Assembly (NCBI GenBank): GCA_024998685.1
Contig: JACOEH010000039.1
Location: forward strand, 1-51,086
Direction: 5' to 3'
DNA length: 51,086 bases
Source: Nitrospira sp.
GTDB lineage: Bacteria; Nitrospirota; Nitrospiria; Nitrospirales; Nitrospiraceae
Part shown: in pieces, positions 42,191-48,989 of the stretch
How the letters are laid out: every line of letters starts with the position of its first letter
Position numbering within the stretch: position 1 is the first letter of the stretch
Notes under the pieces: model-generated
Told to the model about the DNA's origin: nothing
The model's input: the letters and a program-made list of their open reading frames with translations, nothing else
Database searches by the model: none
Translations under genes and position numbers: made by a program

Positions 42191-43386
42191 TAGAATGTGG
42201 TCTCCTGAATCTGTTGCGCGAGTTGTCTCAGTCGAAAATCTTCAACATGGTTGATACTCAACCAATCGAGCACCGGCTGTGCGGCCGCTCGGTTCCCTTC
42301 GATGAGCGCGCATTCCAGGAGAATCCTGGCGTCCGCCGGTTCGCGTTGGACGTTCCAATTGGCTTGGGCTAACGGCAGCGCACGTCCAGCATCGTGCAAC
42401 AAGGCCAACGTGAATCGTGCTTCTTCTCTCACATGGACGATCGTTTCTCGCTGGCGGCCGGCGGCAAAGCGGGCTGCCAGTTCGGCTGTATGGTTCTGGA
42501 ATGCAGGCAGCTCCAACGCCTGTTCAGCGATGGCCAGGCGCAAGAACAGTCCATCGGCTCTCGTCTCGGATCGGAGTAGGGAGATGACGTCTTGATAACG
42601 GCGTTGATCCAGGAGGTAGTCAGCATAGGCGCTCAGTAAATATTGATCCTTGATGCCGACCTTGAAAGCTTCCGAGAACGACTGCTCAGCCTCTCGTACG
42701 GCTCCAGTGCGCGCGGCTGTCTCGGCCAGAATTGTCGTCAGCCAGATCCGCTCACGACCTGAGAGGCCAGGATTCGACAGTGCCGTCCGAAGTAACTCTT
42801 GGCTTTTCGTCGATTGACCAGTCAGGCCGCCGATATCGCTCAAGCATCCAAGCAGAACATGAGAGGCCGCTAATCGGGCAAGCCGCTGACAGGCCCGCCG
42901 TGCCTCATCGTAGCGTGCCTGTACCTGGAGGATCGATGCTTTGGTGAGCCATGCCTGCGCATTGGTCGGTTGTACGGCCAATACTTGATCGAGATCAGTC
43001 AGGGCTTGCTCAAATTCATGGGCATTTTGCCTGATCGTTGCGCGTAGGAAGAGAGTGGGAGGCGGGGGTGTCGGTTCGTTCCACCAAGGGGTGAGTATGG
43101 CTTGTGCCTGCCCAAGCAAACGAGGATCGCCTTCCGACCGACCTCGTTCGATGTAACGAGTGGCCAGCTTCACGGCTGTTTCGAGATGACGAGGGTTGTT
43201 TCGCAGGTCGGCTCGTAGGCTTTCGATTTCGCGTGCAGCAGGATCAGTCGTCTTGAAACTGAGCCGCTCAAGGACCTGGACATCATCTGTCGGTCGGTAG
43301 GGTTCAGGGTAAGCCGGAGGAACCTCGCTCATTATCGACCATCCGAGCACCATGAACGCTATGAGCGACCGTGATGGAATCATCAT
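42190..43386 (-). CDS. Exported tetratricopeptide-repeat protein
   Basis: This is a 398-residue protein with a signal peptide (about 1-25). Helical repeats then run over the length, the clearest being EFEQALTDLDQVLAVQPTNAQAWLTKASIL (about 122-151) and YDEARRACQRLARLAASHV. TPR proteins serve as protein-binding scaffolds. It lies 4 bases after the TonB gene and overlaps the HupE-like gene, so it is a member of a tight operon and may connect components of a transport complex in the periplasm. Confidence 0.8.
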   Translation of the reverse strand: MMIPSRSLIAFMVLGWSIMSEVPPAYPEPYRPTDDVQVLERLSFKTTDPAAREIESLRADLRNNPRHLETAVKLATRYIERGRSEGDPRLLGQAQAILTPWWNEPTPPPPTLFLRATIRQNAHEFEQALTDLDQVLAVQPTNAQAWLTKASILQVQARYDEARRACQRLARLAASHVLLGCLSDIGGLTGQSTKSQELLRTALSNPGLSGRERIWLTTILAETAARTGAVREAEQSFSEAFKVGIKDQYLLSAYADYLLDQRRYQDVISLLRSETRADGLFLRLAIAEQALELPAFQNHTAELAARFAAGRQRETIVHVREEARFTLALLHDAGRALPLAQANWNVQREPADARILLECALIEGNRAAAQPVLDWLSINHVEDFRLRQLAQQIQETTF

Positions 43387-43390
43387 TGAG

Positions 43391-44287
43391 CTATTCTCGT
43401 GAATAGGCGATGGGAATGTGCATGACGATGTGTTGCCGGTCCAATGTACGGTCGAACTGCATAGGAAAGGCCCGTTGCACGAGCGCTATCGCTTCCTGAT
43501 CGATGCGATCTAGACCGGAACTTTTCACCACTGCAGAATCCAGCAAGATTCCTTCCCTCGAAACCACGGCTTTGACCGTGACCTTGAGGGGGCGCGATTC
43601 ATCGAGTGACGGGCGAAAAGATCGCTTGAGCTCCTCAAGTCGGCGAGAAATCGCCTGCTGAAGCCAGCCGTAGTCTGGCCGTGATGTAGAAGCTGCTTCC
43701 GTGTCCAATACCGTGGTCGGTGGTAGCAATGGATGGGCGGGGTCCGCAGTCTTCATGTTTTCGCCGCTCGATGTGGCCGCGGCTGTTTGTGCTGTTGGTT
43801 CTGCTGTCGTTGAGTTGACCGGTCTATCAGCCTGTGGCAATGGATGGTCACTTGCCTGTGGCTGATTGGACATCGGCTTATCCGATATCGAAGCTGTGGT
43901 CGATTCCCTCGGTGAAGCGGCGGAGGAAGCAATGCTAGGTTGAGACGCTGGTGCAACCGGTTCCGCAGTCTGGTCGATCGGCACGATCCGTTCAGATGAA
44001 GTGACATGACGGGCTGTGCGAACCGCACGGGCAGGTATGGGCGTTCTCCCTTTGGGCTTCGATATGGCCGATTCGGTGGCATTGGTATTGTGAACCGACT
44101 CGTCGGCTGTTTGCGTCGATTGCACAAGTGCGACATCCCAGTGAAACGGTTCTTTGGAGACAGGGATGAGTGACTGACGGAAGAGCGAAAGGAAGCAGAG
44201 AAGTACAGACCCGTGGAGGGCGATTGAACTGAGCCATCCATGTAGGAGAGGGATTCGTGTTTCTTGCCTTGTCGTCTGCTGGTTCAC
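43391..44287 (-). CDS. tonB: TonB-family energy transducer
   Basis: The protein has about 298 residues. One N-terminal transmembrane helix (LSSIALHGSVLLCFLSLF) is followed by a long Pro/Ser/Thr/Gln-rich spanning segment. The C-terminal TonB domain (about 215-298) contains SREGILLDSAVVKSSGLDRIDQEAIALVQRA. It would carry proton-motive energy to a TonB-dependent receptor, plausibly the one at 48990. The start is probably GTG 44287 (aaggac upstream). The frame extends to 44332, but that part is a strong hairpin. ExbB and ExbD are not in the window. Confidence 0.85.
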   Translation of the reverse strand: MNQQTTRQETRIPLLHGWLSSIALHGSVLLCFLSLFRQSLIPVSKEPFHWDVALVQSTQTADESVHNTNATESAISKPKGRTPIPARAVRTARHVTSSERIVPIDQTAEPVAPASQPSIASSAASPRESTTASISDKPMSNQPQASDHPLPQADRPVNSTTAEPTAQTAAATSSGENMKTADPAHPLLPPTTVLDTEAASTSRPDYGWLQQAISRRLEELKRSFRPSLDESRPLKVTVKAVVSREGILLDSAVVKSSGLDRIDQEAIALVQRAFPMQFDRTLDRQHIVMHIPIAYSRE

Positions 44288-44306
44288 GTCCTTATCCTGT
44301 AATGAT

Positions 44307-44336
44307 GCGAGTGCCGCACCATCGTGCGGCACCCGC
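44307..44336. promoter_or_regulatory. Intercistronic hairpin between DUF4331 and TonB genes
   Basis: A perfect inverted repeat, gtgccgcac-catc-gtgcggcac (44311-44332), is extended by three further pairs after one mismatch. No T-run follows on the minus strand, so it is not a classic terminator. In a polycistronic RNA it would shield the DUF4331 part from decay or lower expression of the downstream genes. Confidence 0.55.
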
Positions 44337-44346
44337 TTGGCGATGA

Positions 44347-45837
44347 CTAGAAGGCCTCTCTCGGATCGATATGCCGACGGTCCCGGCCATCGAACGGAAT
44401 GGGAAGGAATGGAAACTCCTTCGCGATCCCGTTGGCCGTCTTGTTGGTGCCGACCGATCCGACATTGAAATTCACGCCGTCCCCGAGGTTCGGCACGGCG
44501 GGGTTCGTCAGGATTCCGGCCACGACCCGTAATGCCACATCGGTCACATCGTCGTTCGGTCTTCGACCGTTCGGCCAGCCTGCTCTATCGGGTGTCGCAT
44601 TGCCGCTCGCGTCATGGGCGAGAGGACCCAGTCGCTTCTGACCGGCAGCCGGAGTGGCGGGTACATCCAGATCGACACGCAGAAAATCGGCCAGCGCTTC
44701 ATTGGTTTTACCGGCTCCGCAGACCGAGGGACCTGGTGCATACCGAAGCAAGGCGTTCACGAGATCTTCGCGATTCGCCGTCGGGAAACCGGTGCCGAAG
44801 ACCGCGTTGAGCGCCGTTGCCAGAGCGGAGTTGCAGTAGAACGAAACGAAATCGTTCTCGTCTTCCGCATCCGCGGCATTCCACTTGTCCTTCATATTCG
44901 TCGCGATGATCAATTCGTTCACGAGCGGATTACCCATGCGCGCCACTTGGACGAAGCGGGCGCTGTTCTCCCGATCGCCGTTTTTCTTGATGATGCTCAC
45001 CTTAGGCCGGCTCGTGCTGGCATAAGCGCCGAGAAGTTTATTGCCGTTCGGGCCGATGAGCTCGCTGATGGGAATTTCCAACGCGATCGTGTTGACGTTG
45101 AAGCCGCTGAACGTATCGGCAGTGCCGGTGCCCGGCGCTCCGACAATGATTGCATCATTGGCATCGTCGGCATCGGACAGAATCGGCGAGATGTGCAGAT
45201 TCAAGGTATCGAATGTTCCTCCTAAGTCGATGTAGAAGGTCTCATCCCGCTGACCGGCAAAGACTCTCCCGCCGTTCTTCAAGGGGTACATCCCTTTGGA
45301 GGCCAATTCTTCATATTTGGGCATCGTACGTGGACCGACGTTCGAAGGAACGGCGAACATGGGACCGGTACCGAGATCGCGTGGCGGTTGACCGTAGCGC
45401 TGTTCCGTGACGGTATAGCTTTGCCGCACGAGCAACCCTTCCGACCCTCCACCGGTGAGGGCCGTGATGGGCGGCAATGCGACATAGGCCAACGGGAACA
45501 CGTTTCCTGGCTGGCGGATTTCCGTTTTGAATCGGACTTGATAGACGATATTCGCGGCGATGTTGTTTTTATTGTTGTCGATGTGAATTTCATACAGGAC
45601 GTCGTCTGCGAAATTGAAGTAATTGGGTCCTGATCCGGGCTCCTGACTCGGGATCACGTTCATGATCAGGATCGCTTTGTCGGGGTCCTCCCAACTACGG
45701 AAGAAATAAAAGTCTGTGATATCCGCCGTCGGATCATTCGCGATCAGCGGAGCTTCGCGATGACTGGCCGCCATGATCGGTGTGGCCATGAGCACAGTCA
45801 GTACCGTCAGAATGAGTGATCTAATTCGAGCGAACAT
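44347..45837 (-). CDS. Exported DUF4331-family protein
   Basis: The protein has 496 residues from the ATG at 45837 (ribosome site aaggagga). A signal peptide (about 1-25, LILTVLTVLMATPIMAASH) precedes the family's hallmark start SHREAPLIANDPTADITDFYFF. GSGPNYFNFADDVLYEIHID follows, with the conserved VPSNVGPRTMPKYEELA near 145 and FVQVARMGNPLVNELI further on. The function of DUF4331 is unknown. It is the second gene of an operon with TonB, TPR and HupE-like genes, divergent from an ECF sigma/anti-sigma pair. A periplasmic or surface binding role in metal uptake is a hypothesis. Confidence 0.88.
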   Translation of the reverse strand: MFARIRSLILTVLTVLMATPIMAASHREAPLIANDPTADITDFYFFRSWEDPDKAILIMNVIPSQEPGSGPNYFNFADDVLYEIHIDNNKNNIAANIVYQVRFKTEIRQPGNVFPLAYVALPPITALTGGGSEGLLVRQSYTVTEQRYGQPPRDLGTGPMFAVPSNVGPRTMPKYEELASKGMYPLKNGGRVFAGQRDETFYIDLGGTFDTLNLHISPILSDADDANDAIIVGAPGTGTADTFSGFNVNTIALEIPISELIGPNGNKLLGAYASTSRPKVSIIKKNGDRENSARFVQVARMGNPLVNELIIATNMKDKWNAADAEDENDFVSFYCNSALATALNAVFGTGFPTANREDLVNALLRYAPGPSVCGAGKTNEALADFLRVDLDVPATPAAGQKRLGPLAHDASGNATPDRAGWPNGRRPNDDVTDVALRVVAGILTNPAVPNLGDGVNFNVGSVGTNKTANGIAKEFPFLPIPFDGRDRRHIDPREAF

Positions 45838-45880
45838 GGTGTCCTCCTTGTGAACAGTTTCGCCTGGTGAGCGGGTTGAA

Positions 45881-46105
45881 TTACAGGTCCGGCGGTAAGG
45901 CCGGCATGGGTTCCGAATTAGCTTGGCTGACCAGTGCTGCCTCATCCGACGTGAGCGCGTCCGATTGCGGAGTGCGCTGATCGTCCGCTGATGCGGTCGG
46001 ACCGCTCGGAGGCGTAATGATGGGTGCGGTGTCACTGCCACTGCAGCCGGACAAGAGTCCGATGGCGAAGATGACTCCCAAAGGTCCCAACATGGGTGGT
46101 TTCAT
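45881..46105 (-). CDS. Small lipoprotein, first gene of the DUF4331 operon
   Basis: The protein has 74 residues from ATG 46105 (ribosome site gaggagag). The signal peptide MLGPLGVIFAIGLLSGCSGS has a proper lipobox LSGC, with the lipidated Cys at about 21. The rest is Pro/Ser/Thr-rich and disordered-looking (TAPIITPPSGPTASADDQRT), ending PALPPDL. No family is recognised. A candidate ECF promoter lies about 85 bases upstream, facing this gene. Confidence 0.7.
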   Translation of the reverse strand: MKPPMLGPLGVIFAIGLLSGCSGSDTAPIITPPSGPTASADDQRTPQSDALTSDEAALVSQANSEPMPALPPDL

Positions 46106-46189
46106 GGCGCTGCTCTCCTCTGAAAGGTGAAATGCCGCTGTTATGAATCCGTCTTTGTCATCAGCACCTGCAGGTTGTCTGCTTTCCAC

Positions 46190-46215
46190 TACGAGATGTG
46201 TTGTGGTTTGGATCT
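46190..46215 (-). promoter_or_regulatory. Candidate ECF-type promoter for the DUF4331 operon
   Basis: On the minus strand AGATCC is followed after 16 bases by CGTA. This is close to the TGATCC / CGTA pattern recalled for promoters of RpoE-ChrR (ECF11-type) sigma factors. The divergent gene at 46347 encodes a sigma factor with a ChrR-like partner, so it may drive this operon. No similar pair is apparent on the plus strand in front of the sigma gene itself. Confidence 0.4.
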
Positions 46216-46346
46216 TTTTGTGAAGGAGGTCTGCTTGCTGGGGTTATTTTTATGGTGCTATAGTCCTGCTTCTATCAAGGGTGCCGACCCACAATCAGCA
46301 ATCCAATCTTCCCATTCCCTCGTACAGTGTTAATGAGGAAGATTGC

Positions 46347-46949
46347 ATGTTGCTCATGTCGTCAGACACGACCAAAGCGGCTCAAGACCAAGAGTGGGCA
46401 CAACTGATCGCTCTGACGGCACAAGGTGATCAGACGGCTTTCGCCACGTTTTACGATCGTACCAGTCCTCAGGTATTCGGGTTTATCTGCAAGATTCTCA
46501 ATAATCGCGAGGCCGCTGAAGAAGTCACCCTGGACGTCTACACGCAGGCGTGGCGTCAGGCCCATACATATGATCAAGCGCGAGGAACACCTGGTGCCTG
46601 GCTGATGACACTGGCCCGAACAAGAGCGATCGATCGATTTCGCGCCGGAGCCTCCGAACAGGGGCGCATCGAATCGTTGGATGCCGTCGAACTACTTATC
46701 AGCGACGACGACACGCCGGAGCAGGATGTCGAAGGCCAAGAACGTCGACGGTATGTACAACAGGCGTTGGCGGTATTGACGGTGGAGCAGCGGCAAGCGA
46801 TCGCACTGGCCTATTTCTATGGTTTGAGCCAGAGCGAAATCGCCGAGAAATTGAAACTGCCGCTGGGCACCGTGAAGACGAGAATCAGATTGGGTATGAT
46901 GAAATTGCGCGAAGCGCTCGCGCCTTATGAGGCGGGTTTAACGCCGTGA
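46347..46949 (+). CDS. ECF sigma factor paired with cupin anti-sigma protein
   Basis: This 200-residue sigma factor resembles the SigK/RpoE (ECF11) group. Region 2 contains NREAAEEVTLDVYTQAWRQA and GAWLMTLARTRAIDRFR. Region 4 contains LTVEQRQAIALAYFYGLSQS and SEIAEKLKLPLGTVKTRIRLG. Ribosome site gagga supports ATG 46347. The frame extends to 46281 without support. The next gene, starting at an overlapping GTGA, is its likely anti-sigma protein. It is divergent from the DUF4331 operon, which it may control. Confidence 0.88.
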   Translation: MLLMSSDTTKAAQDQEWAQLIALTAQGDQTAFATFYDRTSPQVFGFICKILNNREAAEEVTLDVYTQAWRQAHTYDQARGTPGAWLMTLARTRAIDRFRAGASEQGRIESLDAVELLISDDDTPEQDVEGQERRRYVQQALAVLTVEQRQAIALAYFYGLSQSEIAEKLKLPLGTVKTRIRLGMMKLREALAPYEAGLTP

Positions 46950-47869
46950 CTGAACTCAAACTACCGGAAGAATTGGAAGCACAAGCGATTCTCCATGCCC
47001 TCGGGATATTGGATCCGGACGATCGCCGGGCCTTTATGGTGAGACTACAAGGAGAATCCGATCTCTTGCGCCAAACCGTGACGGCGTATCAAGCGACAAC
47101 GAATGCATTGGCCGCAGTCGTGACACCTGTCAGGCCTCCAGCGGTCCTTCGAGATCGGGTTGTTAACCAGGTCGCATTGGAAGCCGGACACGAAGCCGAA
47201 CAGTTTGAGCTTGCCGCAAATACATTGGCCATGGCGTCCCTTCCAGTAAAGCCTCGCGATTCTGTACGAGAACGGCTCCTCTCACGAATCGAAGGGGCTT
47301 CGGATGTTCGACGTGATGTCACAGACTCGGCGCGGATCCTAAGCGAAGCGTCCGTCCTGCCGGGTGATGGAGGAAAGAATGAAAGTGAGGGACGCCTCGC
47401 TCAAGACGTTGGCTCTCTCTTCAGTCTGCCGCGATCTTGCTGGACGGCCGTTTCGGATTTTCTGCGGACCACTCTGATTCGTTTCGTAACCTCAGAGCGG
47501 GTCCGGTATTGGAAGGCCAAGATCGCGCTTCAACAGCCGGTGAAGGGACTGACCTTCATCAAAGCGTCGGAGGGAACCTGGCGGGGAATCGCTCCGGGTG
47601 TGATGGCTAAGTTGCTCTCCTTTGATCCGATTTCCGGAAGGACCACCACCGTCCTCCGTTTTGCACCCGACACCAGCTATGCTCCGCACCGTCATACCGC
47701 AGTAGAAGAGCTCTATGTCCTCGAAGGCGGATGCAGTATTGCCGGCCGTGAAATGACGGTTGGGGACTATCATCGCGCCGAAGCCGGGACCGTGCATCAT
47801 GATACGTCGACGGACGAAGGGTGTCTGCTGCTCGTGATCTCTTCGCCGCAAAACGAGATGCTGCGATAA
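46946..47869 (+). CDS. Anti-sigma factor with C-terminal cupin (ChrR-like) domain
   Basis: This is a 307-residue, probably cytoplasmic protein. The N-terminus (about 8-60, ILHALGILDPDDRRAFMVRL) resembles the anti-sigma domain of RskA-type proteins. It lacks the HxxxCxxC zinc motif of classical ChrR. The C-terminal cupin (about 205-300) has YAPHRHTAVEELYVLEGG and GDYHRAEAGTVHHD, giving the His/Glu metal site of ChrR proteins. ChrR holds its sigma factor until a signal such as singlet oxygen arrives. The signal here is unknown. GTG start, overlapping the sigma gene by 4 bases. Confidence 0.82.
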   Translation: MTELKLPEELEAQAILHALGILDPDDRRAFMVRLQGESDLLRQTVTAYQATTNALAAVVTPVRPPAVLRDRVVNQVALEAGHEAEQFELAANTLAMASLPVKPRDSVRERLLSRIEGASDVRRDVTDSARILSEASVLPGDGGKNESEGRLAQDVGSLFSLPRSCWTAVSDFLRTTLIRFVTSERVRYWKAKIALQQPVKGLTFIKASEGTWRGIAPGVMAKLLSFDPISGRTTTVLRFAPDTSYAPHRHTAVEELYVLEGGCSIAGREMTVGDYHRAEAGTVHHDTSTDEGCLLLVISSPQNEMLR

Positions 47870-48017
47870 TTGTTCGTGGGTTCAGTTTCTTCGTTTCCCG
47901 TAAATCCGATCATCGCCGAATTGCCGTAAGACGATTAGTGTGAGCCTCAACGTTGATTTTTGAGAAGTGTTGTGCTACCAAATTGAAGTTCGTGACACTC
48001 ATAAGAAGGTAAAGGGT

Positions 48018-48434
48018 ATGAAAAAGTTGGTGCGCTTCGGCGTGTCCCTCGACCATCATCTGTTGGACGCCTTCGATCGCCATATTGAACGGCGCAAGTA
48101 TACGAATCGCTCGGAAGCGTTGCGTGATCTCATCCGCAACAATTTAGTCGGTCAAGAATGGGATGAGAATAAGGAAACGGTCGGCACGATCACGTTCGTC
48201 TATGACCATCATGTGCGGGACTTGACCAGTAAATTGACGGATATTCAACACGACTACCATGCGCAAATTTTGTCGGGCATGCATGTGCATCTTGATCATG
48301 ACCATTGTCTTGAAGTGTTGGTGGTGAAAGGGAAGGGCTCTGAAATAAGAAAGGTCGCCGATGCTCTTGTGAGTGTGAAAGGCGTCAAGCACGGCAAATT
48401 GACCATGACTACGACCGGCAAAGGATTGGTGTAA
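48018..48434 (+). CDS. nikR: Nickel-responsive regulator NikR
   Basis: The protein has 138 residues from ATG 48018 (aaaggg upstream; frame extends to 47967). The N-terminal ribbon-helix-helix ([19 protein letters not shown], then [16 protein letters not shown]) binds DNA. The C-terminal ACT-like domain carries the nickel ligands H78, H89, H91 and C97 ([20 protein letters not shown]), which match E. coli H76, H87, H89 and C95. With nickel bound it represses or activates nickel transport genes. It lies upstream of the DUF3842 and TonB-receptor genes on one strand, and a dyad with NikR geometry precedes the receptor. Confidence 0.95.
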   Translation: MKKLVRFGVSLDHHLLDAFDRHIERRKYTNRSEALRDLIRNNLVGQEWDENKETVGTITFVYDHHVRDLTSKLTDIQHDYHAQILSGMHVHLDHDHCLEVLVVKGKGSEIRKVADALVSVKGVKHGKLTMTTTGKGLV

Positions 48435-48438
48435 ACAC

Positions 48439-48864
48439 ATGCGCGTGTGTGTCATTGACGGGCGCGGTGGAGGATTGGGTTCCCGGCTGGTGTCGGGGTT
48501 GCGGGAATCCTTGCGCCTCGATTGCCAGATCTTGGCGTTGGGAACCAACCTTGCCGCAGCTGCGGCGATGAGGGAGGCCGGGGCTGAACAGGTCGCAGTA
48601 GGAGTCGAGGCGATCTCCAAACTGGTGCCGACGGCCGATGTCATTGTGGCCTCGTTGAACATGGTGTTGCCGGGTGCGATGTTGGGCGAAGTCACGCCGG
48701 AAGTAGCCAAAACGATTCTTGAGGCGAAGGCCAAGAAGGTGCTGTTGCCGCTGAATCGGGTCCGGGTGGAAATCGTAGGGACTGAAGGCCGCACGATGGA
48801 GACGTTGATTGACGAGTGCCTCTCACGCGTCCGTATTGCCATACAAGCAACCTGCCAAGCCTAA
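48439..48864 (+). CDS. DUF3842-family protein
   Basis: This 141-residue protein starts MRVCVIDGRGGGLGSRLV, the nucleotide-binding-like glycine motif of DUF3842. It continues with ILALGTNLAAAAAMREAGA and ADVIVASLNMVLPGAMLGEV. The family has no known function; the fold looks Rossmann-like. It begins 5 bases after the nikR stop, so the two are probably co-transcribed and it may be linked to nickel handling. Confidence 0.85.
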   Translation: MRVCVIDGRGGGLGSRLVSGLRESLRLDCQILALGTNLAAAAAMREAGAEQVAVGVEAISKLVPTADVIVASLNMVLPGAMLGEVTPEVAKTILEAKAKKVLLPLNRVRVEIVGTEGRTMETLIDECLSRVRIAIQATCQA

Positions 48865-48957
48865 CAACATTCCCATTTCGTTCTGAGTTGCGGGACCACG
48901 AGGGTCTGCGCCGGTCGATGAGTCGGCTGTCGAGAGATCATCGTGGGCGTCTCATCC

Positions 48958-48989
48958 GTCCACAACATTCATGACGAGGAATTGTGGAC
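48958..48989. promoter_or_regulatory. Perfect dyad before the TonB-receptor gene, candidate NikR operator
   Basis: GTCCACAA (48958-48965), 16 bases, TTGTGGAC (48982-48989): the arms are exact inverse complements and the right arm touches the ATG at 48990. NikR sites in E. coli are GTATGA-N16-TCATAC, the same inner spacing. The nikR gene lies one gene upstream. In RNA the same repeat would form a hairpin with the ribosome site (gagga) in the loop, so a translational role is also possible. Confidence 0.55.
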
